Positions 15,787-23,900 are shown, counted from the first letter of the stretch. The stretch: 29,956 bases of DNA from Competibacteraceae bacterium UBA3908 (GCA_002391525.1 DGFE01000101.1:7392-37347), one strand, 5' to 3'. Translations and numbers: made by a program. The notes: a model not told the origin generated them from the letters alone.

Positions 15787-17004
15787 TCAAGCCGGCAGCA
15801 CCCGTGCGATGATCATCTTAAGATAATCGGTCTCGGGGATCGCCGGCGGAACCGGATGGTCCGGTCCCTGCCGACCCTGCTCCAGAATCACCAGGTTGCG
15901 GTCGAGATGCCGCGATCCCTGCAACAGAGTTTGGATCAGCACGTCGCGCGACAGCAGTTGCGAGCAGGAGCAAGACACCAGCAACCCGTCGCGTTCCAAC
16001 ACCTGCATCGCCATTTCGTTGAGTCGCCGGTAAGCCAGCGCGCCCTCCTTGAAATCCTTGCGGCGCTTGATGAATGCCGGCGGGTCCACGATCACCACGT
16101 CGAAACGTTCGCGCGTCTCGCGCAGACTTTTGAGCACCTCGAAGGCATCGCCCTGCTGCGTCCGTACCCGCTCGCCAACTCCGTTCAGAGCCGCGTTAGC
16201 CGCGGCTTGCTCCAACGCCGGGGCGGAAGAATCCATGCATAATACCTCTCGCGCGCCACGCGCCGCCGCTCGCACGCCCCAGGCGCCAACGTAGCTGCAA
16301 ACGTCCAGCATTCGGCGGCCCGCGACGTAGCGGTCCAGCCGGGCGCGGTTGTCGCGCTGATCGTAGAACCAGCCGGTCTTTTGCCCGGCGCGCGGCGATA
16401 CCTGGAAGCGTAGCCCGTCTTCCTCGACCGTCACGGTATCCGGGACCTCGCCGGCGGCATCGGCGACGATGCGCTCCAACCCTTCCATTTCCCGCACTCG
16501 ACTGTCGTTGCGCCACAGCACCGCCGCCGGTTTCAGCACTTTTTGCAGGGCGGCGAGGATGTCGTCCTTCAAGCGTTCCATACCGGCGGTGGTGAGCTGC
16601 GCTACGCACAAGTCGCCGTAACGATCCACGATCAAGCCCGGCAGGCCATCGCCCTCGCCGTAGACCAGCCGGTAGAACGGTCGGTCGTACAGCCGTTCGC
16701 GCAGGCTCAACGCTACGTTGAGGCGATGCACCAGCAACGAGGGGCTGAGCGGATGCTCCAGATCGCGACTGACCAGCCGGGCGCACAGCAGCGCGTGCGG
16801 ATTGATGTAGCCGGTGCCGAGCGTCTTGCCGTTGCTGGCCTGAATCGCGACCGGCTGGCCGGGCTGGAAATCGCGCAGCGGGGTGGCTTCGACATCGATT
16901 TCGTTGCTGTAAATCCAGAGATGGCCGGCGCGCAGGCGGCGGTCTTCATCCTTGCGCAGGCGCAATGGGGCGAAATCGGCGGGGGAAATGGGGGATGTGG
17001 GCAT
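15787..17004 (-). CDS. rlmI: 23S rRNA m5C methyltransferase, RlmI-like
   Basis: 405 residues. An N-terminal PUA domain (LRLRKDEDRRLRAGHLWIYSNEI) is followed by the RlmI/YccW middle region (YRLVYGEGDGLPGLIVDRYG) and a class-I Rossmann methyltransferase. The latter has GWFYDQRDNR, MLDVCSYVGAWGV and VIVDPPAFIKRRKD, with CSCSQ near the end. In E. coli RlmI methylates C1962 of 23S rRNA using S-adenosylmethionine. Length matches (396 in E. coli). The Uma2 gene lies upstream on the same strand with a 43-base gap. Confidence 0.93.
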   Translation of the reverse strand: MPTSPISPADFAPLRLRKDEDRRLRAGHLWIYSNEIDVEATPLRDFQPGQPVAIQASNGKTLGTGYINPHALLCARLVSRDLEHPLSPSLLVHRLNVALSLRERLYDRPFYRLVYGEGDGLPGLIVDRYGDLCVAQLTTAGMERLKDDILAALQKVLKPAAVLWRNDSRVREMEGLERIVADAAGEVPDTVTVEEDGLRFQVSPRAGQKTGWFYDQRDNRARLDRYVAGRRMLDVCSYVGAWGVRAAARGAREVLCMDSSAPALEQAAANAALNGVGERVRTQQGDAFEVLKSLRETRERFDVVIVDPPAFIKRRKDFKEGALAYRRLNEMAMQVLERDGLLVSCSCSQLLSRDVLIQTLLQGSRHLDRNLVILEQGRQGPDHPVPPAIPETDYLKMIIARVLPA

Positions 17005-17047
17005 GAGCGGGGCAGGCTTGCGGTGACGAAGTGGGCAGCCAGTATAG

Positions 17048-17617
17048 TCAAACCCACAGGTCGGCGAGCGAAAAAGTCACCGCTGCGAAGGGCGGAAAGC
17101 AGACCGGATCATCTTCCCGAATGGCCCCAAGCAGCAGCCATCGACCGTCGCGCAACTCGAAGGCTTCCAGGGTGCGCGCCAGCGGATCGACCAGCCAGGC
17201 GTGAGCGACGCCATAACGGGCGTAAAGCGGCAGTTTCAGGGCGCGATCCTTTTGTGCGGTGGACGGCGAGAGGATTTCGCAAACCCAGTCGGGAATCACC
17301 TCGAAGCGGTGGTCGCGGGGAATGGCCGGCATCCGCTCGCGCCGCCAACCGGCCAGATCGGGCACGACGACTTCGGTATCGCGGATAAAATGAATCTCCG
17401 GCTCGGGCAAAATCCACCAGCCACCCGGACCACCCTCTCCAAAACGAAAGGGTCCGCCAATTCTATGACTAATCGCTCCTTCCGCTGCGGCATGAGGTCC
17501 GGCAGGGCGCGGCTGGGTGTAGAGTTGGCCCCCGACGATCTCGCCCACCTGGTTTTCCGGCAGGGCGAGCAATTGTTCGTAGGGGGTCAATCGCGGGATG
17601 GCTTGGGCTTGATTCAT
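17048..17617 (-). CDS. Uma2-family putative endonuclease (DUF820)
   Basis: 189 residues. The Uma2 pattern is clear: LTPYEQLLALPENQVGEIV, then PEPEIHF, VVPDLAGWRRERMP, PDWVCEILSPST, DRALKLPLYARYGVAHAWLVDP. The PD-(D/E)xK-like active site would use the VPDLAGW aspartate, the CEILSP glutamate and the KLPLYA lysine. Uma2 proteins are abundant in cyanobacteria and some proteobacteria, and their biological role is unsettled. No antitoxin-like or transposase gene is adjacent. The ATG at 17617 lacks a strong ribosome site. Confidence 0.88.
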   Translation of the reverse strand: MNQAQAIPRLTPYEQLLALPENQVGEIVGGQLYTQPRPAGPHAAAEGAISHRIGGPFRFGEGGPGGWWILPEPEIHFIRDTEVVVPDLAGWRRERMPAIPRDHRFEVIPDWVCEILSPSTAQKDRALKLPLYARYGVAHAWLVDPLARTLEAFELRDGRWLLLGAIREDDPVCFPPFAAVTFSLADLWV

Positions 17618-17824
17618 CGTTTTGCTCGCTTGCTAGCTCGTGGAAATTATCCCTTAAATTCCTTTTGTCACGACAACGGTTTTCAAAATAAGTCCAGCAA
17701 GTCCGCTACTCTCTGGAAATCGCCAACTCCAGCCCGAACAATTCCTTGGCCAGATCGGCAAAGCGTTCCGCCTGCCTGACCGGTTCTTGCCGCACCACAA
17801 CGCAATCCAGGAGATTGCCGCGCC

Positions 17825-19669
17825 ATGTCCAAGATGCGCACCAGTTTTCAAGGTCTGGTTCGACTGCTGGCGAAAAGCCTGTACCCGGAGCCGGACGTGT
17901 TCATCCGCGAACTGCTGCAGAACGCCCACGACAGCATCCAGTTGCGCCGGGTCCACGAACCGGAGCTGGCCGGCGAGATTCACATCGACCTGGACGAATC
18001 CAGTCACACACTGAGTTTCAGTGACAACGGCACCGGCATGGACCGGCGGGACATCGAGGACTTTCTCAGCGTGATCGGCAGCACCGGCACCGGCAGCCGC
18101 GCCCGCGAACTGGCCGCCCGCGACGTGGCGGTCGCCACCATCGGTCAGTTCGGCATCGGCCTGCTGTCGGCGTTCGTGGTCGCGGAACGGATCGAGGTTT
18201 ACACCCGCAAGCCGATGACAACCCAAGCCTGGCGCTGGATCAACCATGGCGGCGAGGATTACGAACTGGATGCCCTGCCGGCGAGCGCACAACCGCCCGG
18301 TACGCGGGTCGTGGTCGTGCTGGCGGCAGACCGGACCGTCTTTCTCGACGGCCGCCTGATCCGCCAGACCGTGCGGCGTTACGCTGATTTCCTGCCGTTT
18401 CCGATCCTGCTCAACGGTTTTGGCCCGATCAACGCCGTCAACGCACCCTGGCACGAGTCGGGTTGGGTCGATCCCAGCGAGCGGGAACGGTCGTTGAGAG
18501 CCTTCCTGAGCCAACGTTACGCTGACCCACCCCTGCTGGTTATCCCAGTCGACCTACCACGGCCAAGAGCGCTGGGCGGATTCTTCGTTCCCGCCCGCTT
18601 CACGCCCGGTGAACAAGCCGGCGGCACGGTGGATTTGTTTCAGGCGCGGATGTGCATTCGGCTCAACGACACCGAATTGCTGCCGGAGTGGGTGAGGTTC
18701 GTGCGTGGCGTGGTGGATTGCCCGGCTTTGCAACCGACCGCCGCCCGCGACAACGTGCTGCGGGACGAGGCTTATCACGCCTTGCGCGAGGCGCTGGGCG
18801 CATTGATCGTCGCCGCGCTGCTCGACTTGGCCGTCCGCGACCGGCCACGCTTTCTGCAACTCTGTGACTGGCATCACGACGCCATCAAGGGTATGGCGGC
18901 GCGGCATCCAGACTTCGGCGCGGCGGTGCTGGAGCGACTGCCGTTCGAGACGAATCAGGGGCGGTTGACCCTGCCCGATTATCTCGCCCGCCAGTCAACG
19001 GCGAACGGCAAAAAGCCACTTTATTTCTTTACCCACGAAGCCGACGCCAACCAATTCCACACGCTTTGTCAGGCGCGTGGCCTGCTGGCGATCAACGCCG
19101 GTCGCCCGTTCGACGAGACCCTGCTGCGCCGTTACGCCAGCCAGAGGGCGGAAACGGTGGAACTCAAGCCGCTGGATCGGCTGGACGATCCAGCCCTGTA
19201 CGAACGACTGGATACAACGGAACAGGCGGCTTACGCCCGCCTGGAACGGGCGATGGATCGAGCGTTGGCTGAGCGGGACGTGCGGGTAAAAACCCGGGTG
19301 CGCCGGTTCCAGCCGGCCAGTCTGAGCGCGGTGCTGCTCGCTGGCCAGCGGATAACCGCCTTCGACGAGATGGAGCGGGCGCTGGAAAAGCCATTTTTGC
19401 TGGATGGACTGGCGGAGCTGGCCAGCGACGTGCGCGACCGGTTGCGCCAACAACCGCTGGATTTGTTTCTGAACGCCGCGCATCCGCTGGTGCAACGATT
19501 GCGCGAACTGGCCGAACCCGGCGATTCCCGTTATCGTTTGATCCTGACCGCTCTGTACCACGGCGCGTTGCTCAACGCCCAACACCGGTTGACCCCCGCC
19601 GCCGCCCGCCGCTTTCACGCCGATTTGCAAGCACTGTTGGGTGAATACCTGATCAGGCTTGAATCCTGA
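17825..19669 (+). CDS. divergent HSP90-family ATPase (HtpG paralogue)
   Basis: 614 residues with full HSP90 layout but low similarity to the canonical HtpG at 25832. The N-terminal GHKL ATPase has FIRELLQNAHDS (catalytic Glu29, metal Asn33), SDNGTGMDRR (Asp67), and a lid with GSTGTGS followed by IGQFGIGLLSAF (106-117). The middle domain has RFVRGVVDCPALQPTAARDNV, keeping the arginine that contacts ATP phosphate, although NISRE is changed to TAARD. The C-terminal domain has DLFLNAAHPLVQRL. It lacks the YKHVGHDFEDPLAWTHNRVEGK-like client region of HtpG. AGGAG lies upstream of the ATG. It resembles the 'HSP90 family protein' group known from actinobacteria; its clients are unknown. A hairpin at 19717 probably ends its transcript. 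Confidence 0.9.
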   Translation: MSKMRTSFQGLVRLLAKSLYPEPDVFIRELLQNAHDSIQLRRVHEPELAGEIHIDLDESSHTLSFSDNGTGMDRRDIEDFLSVIGSTGTGSRARELAARDVAVATIGQFGIGLLSAFVVAERIEVYTRKPMTTQAWRWINHGGEDYELDALPASAQPPGTRVVVVLAADRTVFLDGRLIRQTVRRYADFLPFPILLNGFGPINAVNAPWHESGWVDPSERERSLRAFLSQRYADPPLLVIPVDLPRPRALGGFFVPARFTPGEQAGGTVDLFQARMCIRLNDTELLPEWVRFVRGVVDCPALQPTAARDNVLRDEAYHALREALGALIVAALLDLAVRDRPRFLQLCDWHHDAIKGMAARHPDFGAAVLERLPFETNQGRLTLPDYLARQSTANGKKPLYFFTHEADANQFHTLCQARGLLAINAGRPFDETLLRRYASQRAETVELKPLDRLDDPALYERLDTTEQAAYARLERAMDRALAERDVRVKTRVRRFQPASLSAVLLAGQRITAFDEMERALEKPFLLDGLAELASDVRDRLRQQPLDLFLNAAHPLVQRLRELAEPGDSRYRLILTALYHGALLNAQHRLTPAAARRFHADLQALLGEYLIRLES

Positions 19670-19716
19670 GCAGTTTCAAACGCCCGAAATTTCCGATATT
19701 ATTCCCCGCTTCGTCC

Positions 19717-19740
19717 GGCTGCCCCTGTGGGCGGCCTTTT
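19717..19740 (+). terminator. rho-independent terminator or attenuator before rpsP
   Basis: GGCTGCCC and GGGCGGCC pair as an eight-base stem (one G-U) around CTGT and are followed by TTTT. It lies 47 bases after the HSP90 paralogue stop and 33 bases before rpsP. It may end the first transcript or attenuate the ribosomal operon. Confidence 0.65.
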
Positions 19741-19773
19741 CGTATCGGAATTCGCAAGAGGTATCCCCAGCGC

Positions 19774-20028
19774 ATGGTTACCATCCGCCTGTCTCGCGGC
19801 GGCGCCAAGAAGCGCCCCTTCTACACCGTGGTCGTGACCGACAGCCGCAACCGGCGCGACGGCCGTTATATCGAACGGCTTGGATTTTTCAATCCCATCG
19901 CCAGTGGCAAGGAGGTGCGGCTGAGCTTGAATCAGGAGCGGGTACAGTACTGGCTGAACAATGGCGCGCAGCCATCCGAGCGCGTGGTCAGCCTGATGGC
20001 GGAAGCCCGCAAGCAGCAGGCTCAGTAG
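19774..20028 (+). CDS. rpsP: 30S ribosomal protein S16
   Basis: 84 residues, the normal length. MVTIRLSRGGAKKRPFY, VVTDSRNRRDGRYIERLGFFNP and VQYWLNNGAQPSERV are diagnostic for S16, which binds 16S rRNA early in 30S assembly. AGAGG precedes the ATG. It is the first gene of the conserved rpsP-rimM-trmD-rplS operon, with rimM 30 bases downstream. Confidence 0.98.
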   Translation: MVTIRLSRGGAKKRPFYTVVVTDSRNRRDGRYIERLGFFNPIASGKEVRLSLNQERVQYWLNNGAQPSERVVSLMAEARKQQAQ

Positions 20029-20058
20029 CGACGCCCCGACGAATCCGACACCGCCGCG

Positions 20059-20559
20059 ATGTCGGACTGGATCGTGCTGGGCCGGGTATCCGGCCTGTTC
20101 GGCGTGCGAGGCTGGGTGCGGGTGTTTTCCCATACCGAACCGCGCGAAGGCATCGTTCGTTATAACCCGATATTCCTGCGACGACGGGACGAGTGGCAGC
20201 CGTTCGAGATCGAAGCCGGCCACGCCCACGGAGCGGGAGTGGTGCTGAAGTTCGCCGGCTGTGACGACCGCGACCAGGCAACCGCCCTGCTGCAAGCCGA
20301 CATTGCGGTGCGGCGCGCGCAGTTGCCTCCACCCGAACCGGGCGAATACTACTGGGCCGATCTGGAAGGGTTGCGGGTGGTGACGCTGGACGGCGTGGAA
20401 TTGGGGACAATCGCCTCCTTGTTCGCGACCGGCGCCAACGACGTGATGGTAGTCAGAGGAGAACGGGAACGCTTGCTGCCGTTCATCAAGGACCGGGTGG
20501 TCGTCGAGGTGAATCTCGAACAACGTCTGATGAAAGTGGACTGGGACCCGGATTTTTGA
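20059..20559 (+). CDS. rimM: ribosome maturation factor RimM
   Basis: 166 residues. The N-terminal RimM beta-barrel domain (VLGRVSGLFGVRGWVRVFS) is followed by a PRC-barrel domain (YYWADLEGLRVVTLDGVELG, ANDVMVVRG, LLPFIKDRVVVEVNLE, VDWDPDF). RimM helps assemble the 30S head and binds S19. Position between rpsP and trmD confirms it. A G-rich repeat occupies the space before trmD. Confidence 0.97.
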   Translation: MSDWIVLGRVSGLFGVRGWVRVFSHTEPREGIVRYNPIFLRRRDEWQPFEIEAGHAHGAGVVLKFAGCDDRDQATALLQADIAVRRAQLPPPEPGEYYWADLEGLRVVTLDGVELGTIASLFATGANDVMVVRGERERLLPFIKDRVVVEVNLEQRLMKVDWDPDF

Positions 20560-20597
20560 CTCCCCTCGCCCTCGGGGAGAGGGGTTGGGGGTGAGGG
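20560..20597. repeat. G-rich intergenic repeat, copy 1
   Basis: A C-rich arm with CTCCCCTCGCCCTC, then GGGGAGAGGGG, then a GGGGGTGAGGG tail, between rimM and trmD. The arms can fold into alternative hairpins (CCCCTC/GAGGGG or CTCCCC/GGGGAG). Related copies lie at 22664-22702 and 22710-22750. It may affect expression of trmD relative to rimM. Confidence 0.75.
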
Positions 20598-20621
20598 CGC
20601 TTGAATGCCAGGAATGTCGCC

Positions 20622-21413
20622 ATGCGCGTGGACGTGGTCACCCTGTTTCCCGAGATGGTCGAAACCCTGCTCCGCTTCGGGGTCACGGGCCGGGCGGTCG
20701 AACGCGGTCTGCTGGAGGTGGCCACCTGGGATCCGCGCGACGAGACCCACGACCGGCATCGTACCGTGGACGACCGGCCCTATGGCGGTGGACCGGGCAT
20801 GGTGATGAAGGTGCAGCCGCTGCGCGATACCTTGCGGCGCGCGCGGCAGGCAGTGGAACCGCGCGGCAGGACGATTTATCTGAGTCCCCAGGGCCGGCCG
20901 CTGAGCCAGGACGGCGTGCGGGAACTGGTGCGGGAACCGAGGCTGATTCTGCTGGCTGGCCGGTACGAGGGAATCGACGAGCGGCTGATCGAAACCGAGG
21001 TGGACGAGGAATGGTCCATCGGCGATTACGTGCTCAGCGGGGGTGAACTGGCGGCGCTGGTGGTGATCGACGCCGTGGCCCGATTGCTGCCAGGCGCGCT
21101 GAACGACGACGAGTCCGCCGAACAGGATTCGTTCATGGACGGATTGCTGGATTGTCCGCACTATACCCGCCCGGAGGAAATCGACGGGCGATGGGTGCCG
21201 GCGGTGTTGCTGAGCGGCGATCACGCCGCTATCGCCCGCTGGCGGCGGCGCGAGGCGCTGGGCCGAACCTGGCGGCGGCGGCCCGATCTGCTGGCGCGAC
21301 GGGCACTGGACGCCCGGGATCGGGCGCTGTTGGATGAATTCATTCACGAATACCAAAAGAGAACGGGGAGCGCCGGCGTCGCCGGGGATCTCACGGAGCA
21401 ACGTGGAGCGTAG
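20622..21413 (+). CDS. trmD: tRNA (guanine37-N1)-methyltransferase
   Basis: 263 residues of the SPOUT superfamily. MRVDVVTLFPEMV, PYGGGPGMVM, LLAGRYEGIDERL, SIGDYVLSGGELAALV and HYTRPEEIDGRWVP form the trefoil-knot S-adenosylmethionine site and tRNA-binding region. It makes m1G37 next to the anticodon and prevents +1 frameshifting. The ATG at 20622 follows AGGAA and matches the family start; a TTG seven codons earlier is unlikely. rplS starts five bases after its stop. Confidence 0.98.
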   Translation: MRVDVVTLFPEMVETLLRFGVTGRAVERGLLEVATWDPRDETHDRHRTVDDRPYGGGPGMVMKVQPLRDTLRRARQAVEPRGRTIYLSPQGRPLSQDGVRELVREPRLILLAGRYEGIDERLIETEVDEEWSIGDYVLSGGELAALVVIDAVARLLPGALNDDESAEQDSFMDGLLDCPHYTRPEEIDGRWVPAVLLSGDHAAIARWRRREALGRTWRRRPDLLARRALDARDRALLDEFIHEYQKRTGSAGVAGDLTEQRGA

Positions 21414-21417
21414 TGTC

Positions 21418-21765
21418 ATGAGCAAACTGGTTGAAGAATTTGAAAAAGAGCAGATGACTCGCGAGATCCCGGTTTTCAATCCCGGCGATACCGTGGTGGT
21501 GCGGGTCAAGGTGAAGGAAGGCAATCGCGAGCGCTTGCAAGCCTTCGAGGGCATCGTCATCGCCAAGCGCAACCGGGGTTTGAACTCCGCGTTCACCGTG
21601 CGCAAGATTTCCCACGGCGAGGGCGTGGAGCGGGTGTTTCAGACCTACAGTCCGGCAATCGCCGACATCACCGTCAAGCGCCGGGGCGACGTGCGCCGCG
21701 CCAAGCTGTACTACTTGCGCGGTTTGGAAGGCAAGGCGGCCCGCATCAAGGAGAAGCTGTCGTAA
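21418..21765 (+). CDS. rplS: 50S ribosomal protein L19
   Basis: 115 residues, the normal length. FNPGDTVVVRVKVKEGNRERLQAFEGIVIAKRNRG and ADITVKRRGDVRRAKLYYLR are L19 signatures; the protein lies at the 30S-50S interface. GGAG precedes the ATG at 21418. It is the last gene of the operon and is followed by a strong terminator. Confidence 0.98.
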   Translation: MSKLVEEFEKEQMTREIPVFNPGDTVVVRVKVKEGNRERLQAFEGIVIAKRNRGLNSAFTVRKISHGEGVERVFQTYSPAIADITVKRRGDVRRAKLYYLRGLEGKAARIKEKLS

Positions 21766-21788
21766 AATGACCTGGCTTGGTCGGACAG

Positions 21789-21817
21789 GGGGTGATCGTT
21801 TCAGGATCGCCCCTTTT
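21789..21817 (+). terminator. rho-independent terminator after rplS
   Basis: GGGGTGATC and GATCGCCCC form a nine-base stem with one G-U pair around a seven-base loop, followed by TTTT, and TTTTT a few bases on. It lies 24 bases after the rplS stop and closes the ribosomal operon before cysQ. Confidence 0.88.
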
Positions 21818-21844
21818 GCGTTTTTAAGGCGTTGAGGAAAGGCC

Positions 21845-22660
21845 ATGCGTGACGAGTGGCGGAACTGGCTGGAACCGATCCGTGTGCTGGCGGCGGAAGC
21901 CAGCGAGCGAATTCTGGAAATCTACGCCACGGCGTTCGGGGTCACCGCCAAGGGCGACGACAGCCCGCTGACCGCCGCCGATCTGGCCGCGCATCATGCC
22001 ATCGTCGCCGGATTGCAACGACTGACCCCGGATATTCCCGTCCTGTCCGAGGAATCGTCCGACATCCCGTTCGCCGAACGCGCAAGATGGCGGCGCTTTT
22101 GGCTGGTGGACCCCTTGGACGGCACCAAGGAATTCATCCAGCGCAACGGTCAGTTCACCGTCAACATCGCCCTGATCGAGGAGCACGAACCGGTTCTCGG
22201 GATCGTGCGCGTGCCGGTGACCGGAGTGTGCTACTTCGCCGTCCGCGATCACGGCGCGTTCCGCGAGGGACCCGGTCAACCGCCGCAGCCGATTGCGGTC
22301 AAACCGTTGCAACCGGGCGAACCGCTGCGGGTGGTCGGTAGTCGGTCGCATGGCGGACCAGGTTTGCAAGCGTTCGTCGCCAAGTTGGGCACACATGAGC
22401 TGGTGACCATTGGCAGTTCGCTCAAATTCTGTCAGGTGGCTGAAGGGTCGGCGGACGTGTATCCGCGCCTCGGCCTGACTTCGGAATGGGATACCGCCGC
22501 TGCGCAGGCTATCGTCGAGGTTGCCGGTGGTCGGGTGGTATCGGCGGAAACCGGCGAATCGCTGCGTTACAACACCCGCGAATCGCTGCTGAATCCGTAC
22601 TTCATCGTCTACGGCGACGCCAGCCGCGACTGGCTGAGCTACGTTCCGCGCGAGGATTAA
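21845..22660 (+). CDS. cysQ: 3'(2'),5'-bisphosphate nucleotidase
   Basis: 271 residues of the inositol-monophosphatase-like family. Metal-site motifs are LSEESS (Glu69/Glu70), WLVDPLDGTKEF (Asp89, Asp92) and SEWDTAAAQAIVEVAGG near the C-terminus. CysQ turns 3'-phosphoadenosine 5'-phosphate into AMP, clearing the by-product of sulfate assimilation and lipid sulfation. Length is typical for the group. AGGAAAGG precedes the ATG. It has its own transcription unit after the rplS terminator. Confidence 0.94.
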   Translation: MRDEWRNWLEPIRVLAAEASERILEIYATAFGVTAKGDDSPLTAADLAAHHAIVAGLQRLTPDIPVLSEESSDIPFAERARWRRFWLVDPLDGTKEFIQRNGQFTVNIALIEEHEPVLGIVRVPVTGVCYFAVRDHGAFREGPGQPPQPIAVKPLQPGEPLRVVGSRSHGGPGLQAFVAKLGTHELVTIGSSLKFCQVAEGSADVYPRLGLTSEWDTAAAQAIVEVAGGRVVSAETGESLRYNTRESLLNPYFIVYGDASRDWLSYVPRED

Positions 22661-22663
22661 CAA

Positions 22664-22702
22664 AGCCCCCTTCGCACTTTGGAAGAGAGGCTGGGGGTGA
22701 AG
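22664..22702. repeat. G-rich intergenic repeat, copy 2 (degenerate)
   Basis: AGCCCCCTTCGCACTTTGG then AAGAGAGG then CTGGGGGTGAAG follows the same arm-loop-arm-tail layout as the copies at 20560 and 22710 but with substitutions. It begins three bases after the cysQ stop. Confidence 0.6.
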
Positions 22703-22709
22703 ATGCAAG

Positions 22710-22750
22710 GCTCCCCTCGCCCTTTGGGAGAGGGGCGGGGGGGGGAGGGT
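22710..22750. repeat. G-rich intergenic repeat, copy 3
   Basis: GCTCCCCTCGCCCTTTGGGAG then AGGGGCGGGGGGGGGAGGG, ending in TTTTTT just before the ogt start. The 3' GGAGGG of the repeat is the only ribosome-binding sequence in front of the ogt GTG. Confidence 0.75.
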
Positions 22751-22755
22751 TTTTT

Positions 22756-23229
22756 GTGAACGTCTATCAAGCCATTATCGCCACGCCGCTGGGCCGAATC
22801 GGCATCCGCATGACGGGCGAGGCCGTGAGTGCACTGGATTATCTGCCCGCCGACGCGCCCGAGCAGCCGCCAACGGATACGCCGACCCAGACGGTGATCG
22901 AGCAACTGGAGGCGTATTTCCGCGATCCGAATTATGTATTCACGGTTCCGCTGGCGCCGGGTGGGACGGCGTTCCAGCAGCGGGCCTGGAACGCTTTACA
23001 AACCATTCCAGCGGGAACCGTGCTGACCTACGGCGAGCTGGCGCGGCAACTCGATACCGCCGCCCGCGCCATCGGCGGCGCCTGCCGGAGCAATCCCTTG
23101 CCGATCCTGATTCCCTGTCATCGAGTAGTAAGTCGGCAGGGGTTGGGCGGTTATGCCGGCGAAGTGACCGGCGATCCGTTGGCGATCAAGCGCTGGCTGT
23201 TGCGGCATGAAGGCATCGAAGTTTTGTAG
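22756..23229 (+). CDS. ogt: methylated-DNA--protein-cysteine methyltransferase
   Basis: 157 residues. The C-terminal catalytic domain shows FQQRAWNALQTIPAGTV, TYGELARQL, ACRSNP and the acceptor cysteine in IPCHRVV (Cys121), with GLGGYAGE after it. The protein removes O6-alkyl groups from guanine in a single-turnover suicide reaction. The N-terminal domain is short, as in Ogt/MGMT rather than Ada. The start is GTG at 22756, served by GGAGGG inside a G-rich repeat. The stop TAG is the first bases of a REP palindrome (GTAGGGTGGG), so repeats bound the gene on both sides. Confidence 0.93.
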   Translation: MNVYQAIIATPLGRIGIRMTGEAVSALDYLPADAPEQPPTDTPTQTVIEQLEAYFRDPNYVFTVPLAPGGTAFQQRAWNALQTIPAGTVLTYGELARQLDTAARAIGGACRSNPLPILIPCHRVVSRQGLGGYAGEVTGDPLAIKRWLLRHEGIEVL

Positions 23230-23296
23230 GGTGGGCTAGGCCCACCATCGCATTCGCACCCCGTTGGTGGATTAAGGTGGGCGGTGCCCACCCTAC
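23226..23296. repeat. inverted pair of REP palindromes upstream of the RAYT gene
   Basis: REP1 (23226-23246) starts GTAGGGTGGGC and closes with GCCCACC. REP2 (23276-23296) is the same element inverted, GGTGGGC...GCCCACCCTAC. The pair is separated by 29 bases, like a BIME unit. It lies between ogt and the transposase gene. Confidence 0.85.
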
Positions 23297-23323
23297 CAAG
23301 TCGGTTTCAAGAACGGTACATTC

Positions 23324-23875
23324 ATGTCGAATTATCGCAGGGCACAAACCCCAGGCGGCAGTTATTTTTTCACCGTGATCACTTATCGACGCCGACCGTT
23401 GTTGACGGCCCCGGAAAGCCAGCGAATTTTGCGCGAGGTCATCGCTGAAGTGCGCCGTGAGTATCCGTTTATTATCGATGCGTGGGTGTTGTTACCGGAG
23501 CATCTTCATTGCGTATGGACATTGCCGCCTGATGACAAGGATTATTCAAAGCGGTGGGGTTTGATCAAGGCCGGATTTTCGAAGCAGGCGCGGGCATTAT
23601 TCCATCGCGAGGAATGGATGAATCCATCCAGGGAAAAACACCGGGAAAGCGCGATCTGGCAGCGGCGATTTTGGGAGCATCAAATCCGCGATCAACGGGA
23701 TTTCGACCGCCATGTCGATTACATTCATTGGAATCCGGTGAAGCACGGCCACGTCGTGCGGGTAAGTGATTGGCCGTATTCGACGTTTCATCGGTATGTG
23801 GCCGAGGGAATGTGTCCGGCGGATTGGGGCGGTGGAGAAGCTACGACAGAGACAGGTACCGATTTCGGCGAATGA
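23324..23875 (+). CDS. REP-associated tyrosine transposase (RAYT)
   Basis: 183 residues of the Y1/IS200-like HUH family. HLHCVW gives the metal-binding HxH pair (His60, His62), and Tyr133 in HVDYIHWNPVKHG is the catalytic tyrosine that cuts single-stranded DNA. The FWEHQIRDQRDFDRHVDYIH and DWPYSTFHRYV segments are characteristic of RAYT proteins, which are single-copy and tied to REP palindromes rather than forming an insertion sequence. REP elements flank it at 23226-23296 and 23901-24031. The protein looks intact, so REP mobilisation may still occur. The ATG at 23324 gives the full N-terminus, although no good ribosome site is visible. Confidence 0.92.
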   Translation: MSNYRRAQTPGGSYFFTVITYRRRPLLTAPESQRILREVIAEVRREYPFIIDAWVLLPEHLHCVWTLPPDDKDYSKRWGLIKAGFSKQARALFHREEWMNPSREKHRESAIWQRRFWEHQIRDQRDFDRHVDYIHWNPVKHGHVVRVSDWPYSTFHRYVAEGMCPADWGGGEATTETGTDFGE

Positions 23876-23900
23876 GGGTAATGGTGGCGTTGGATGGCGG

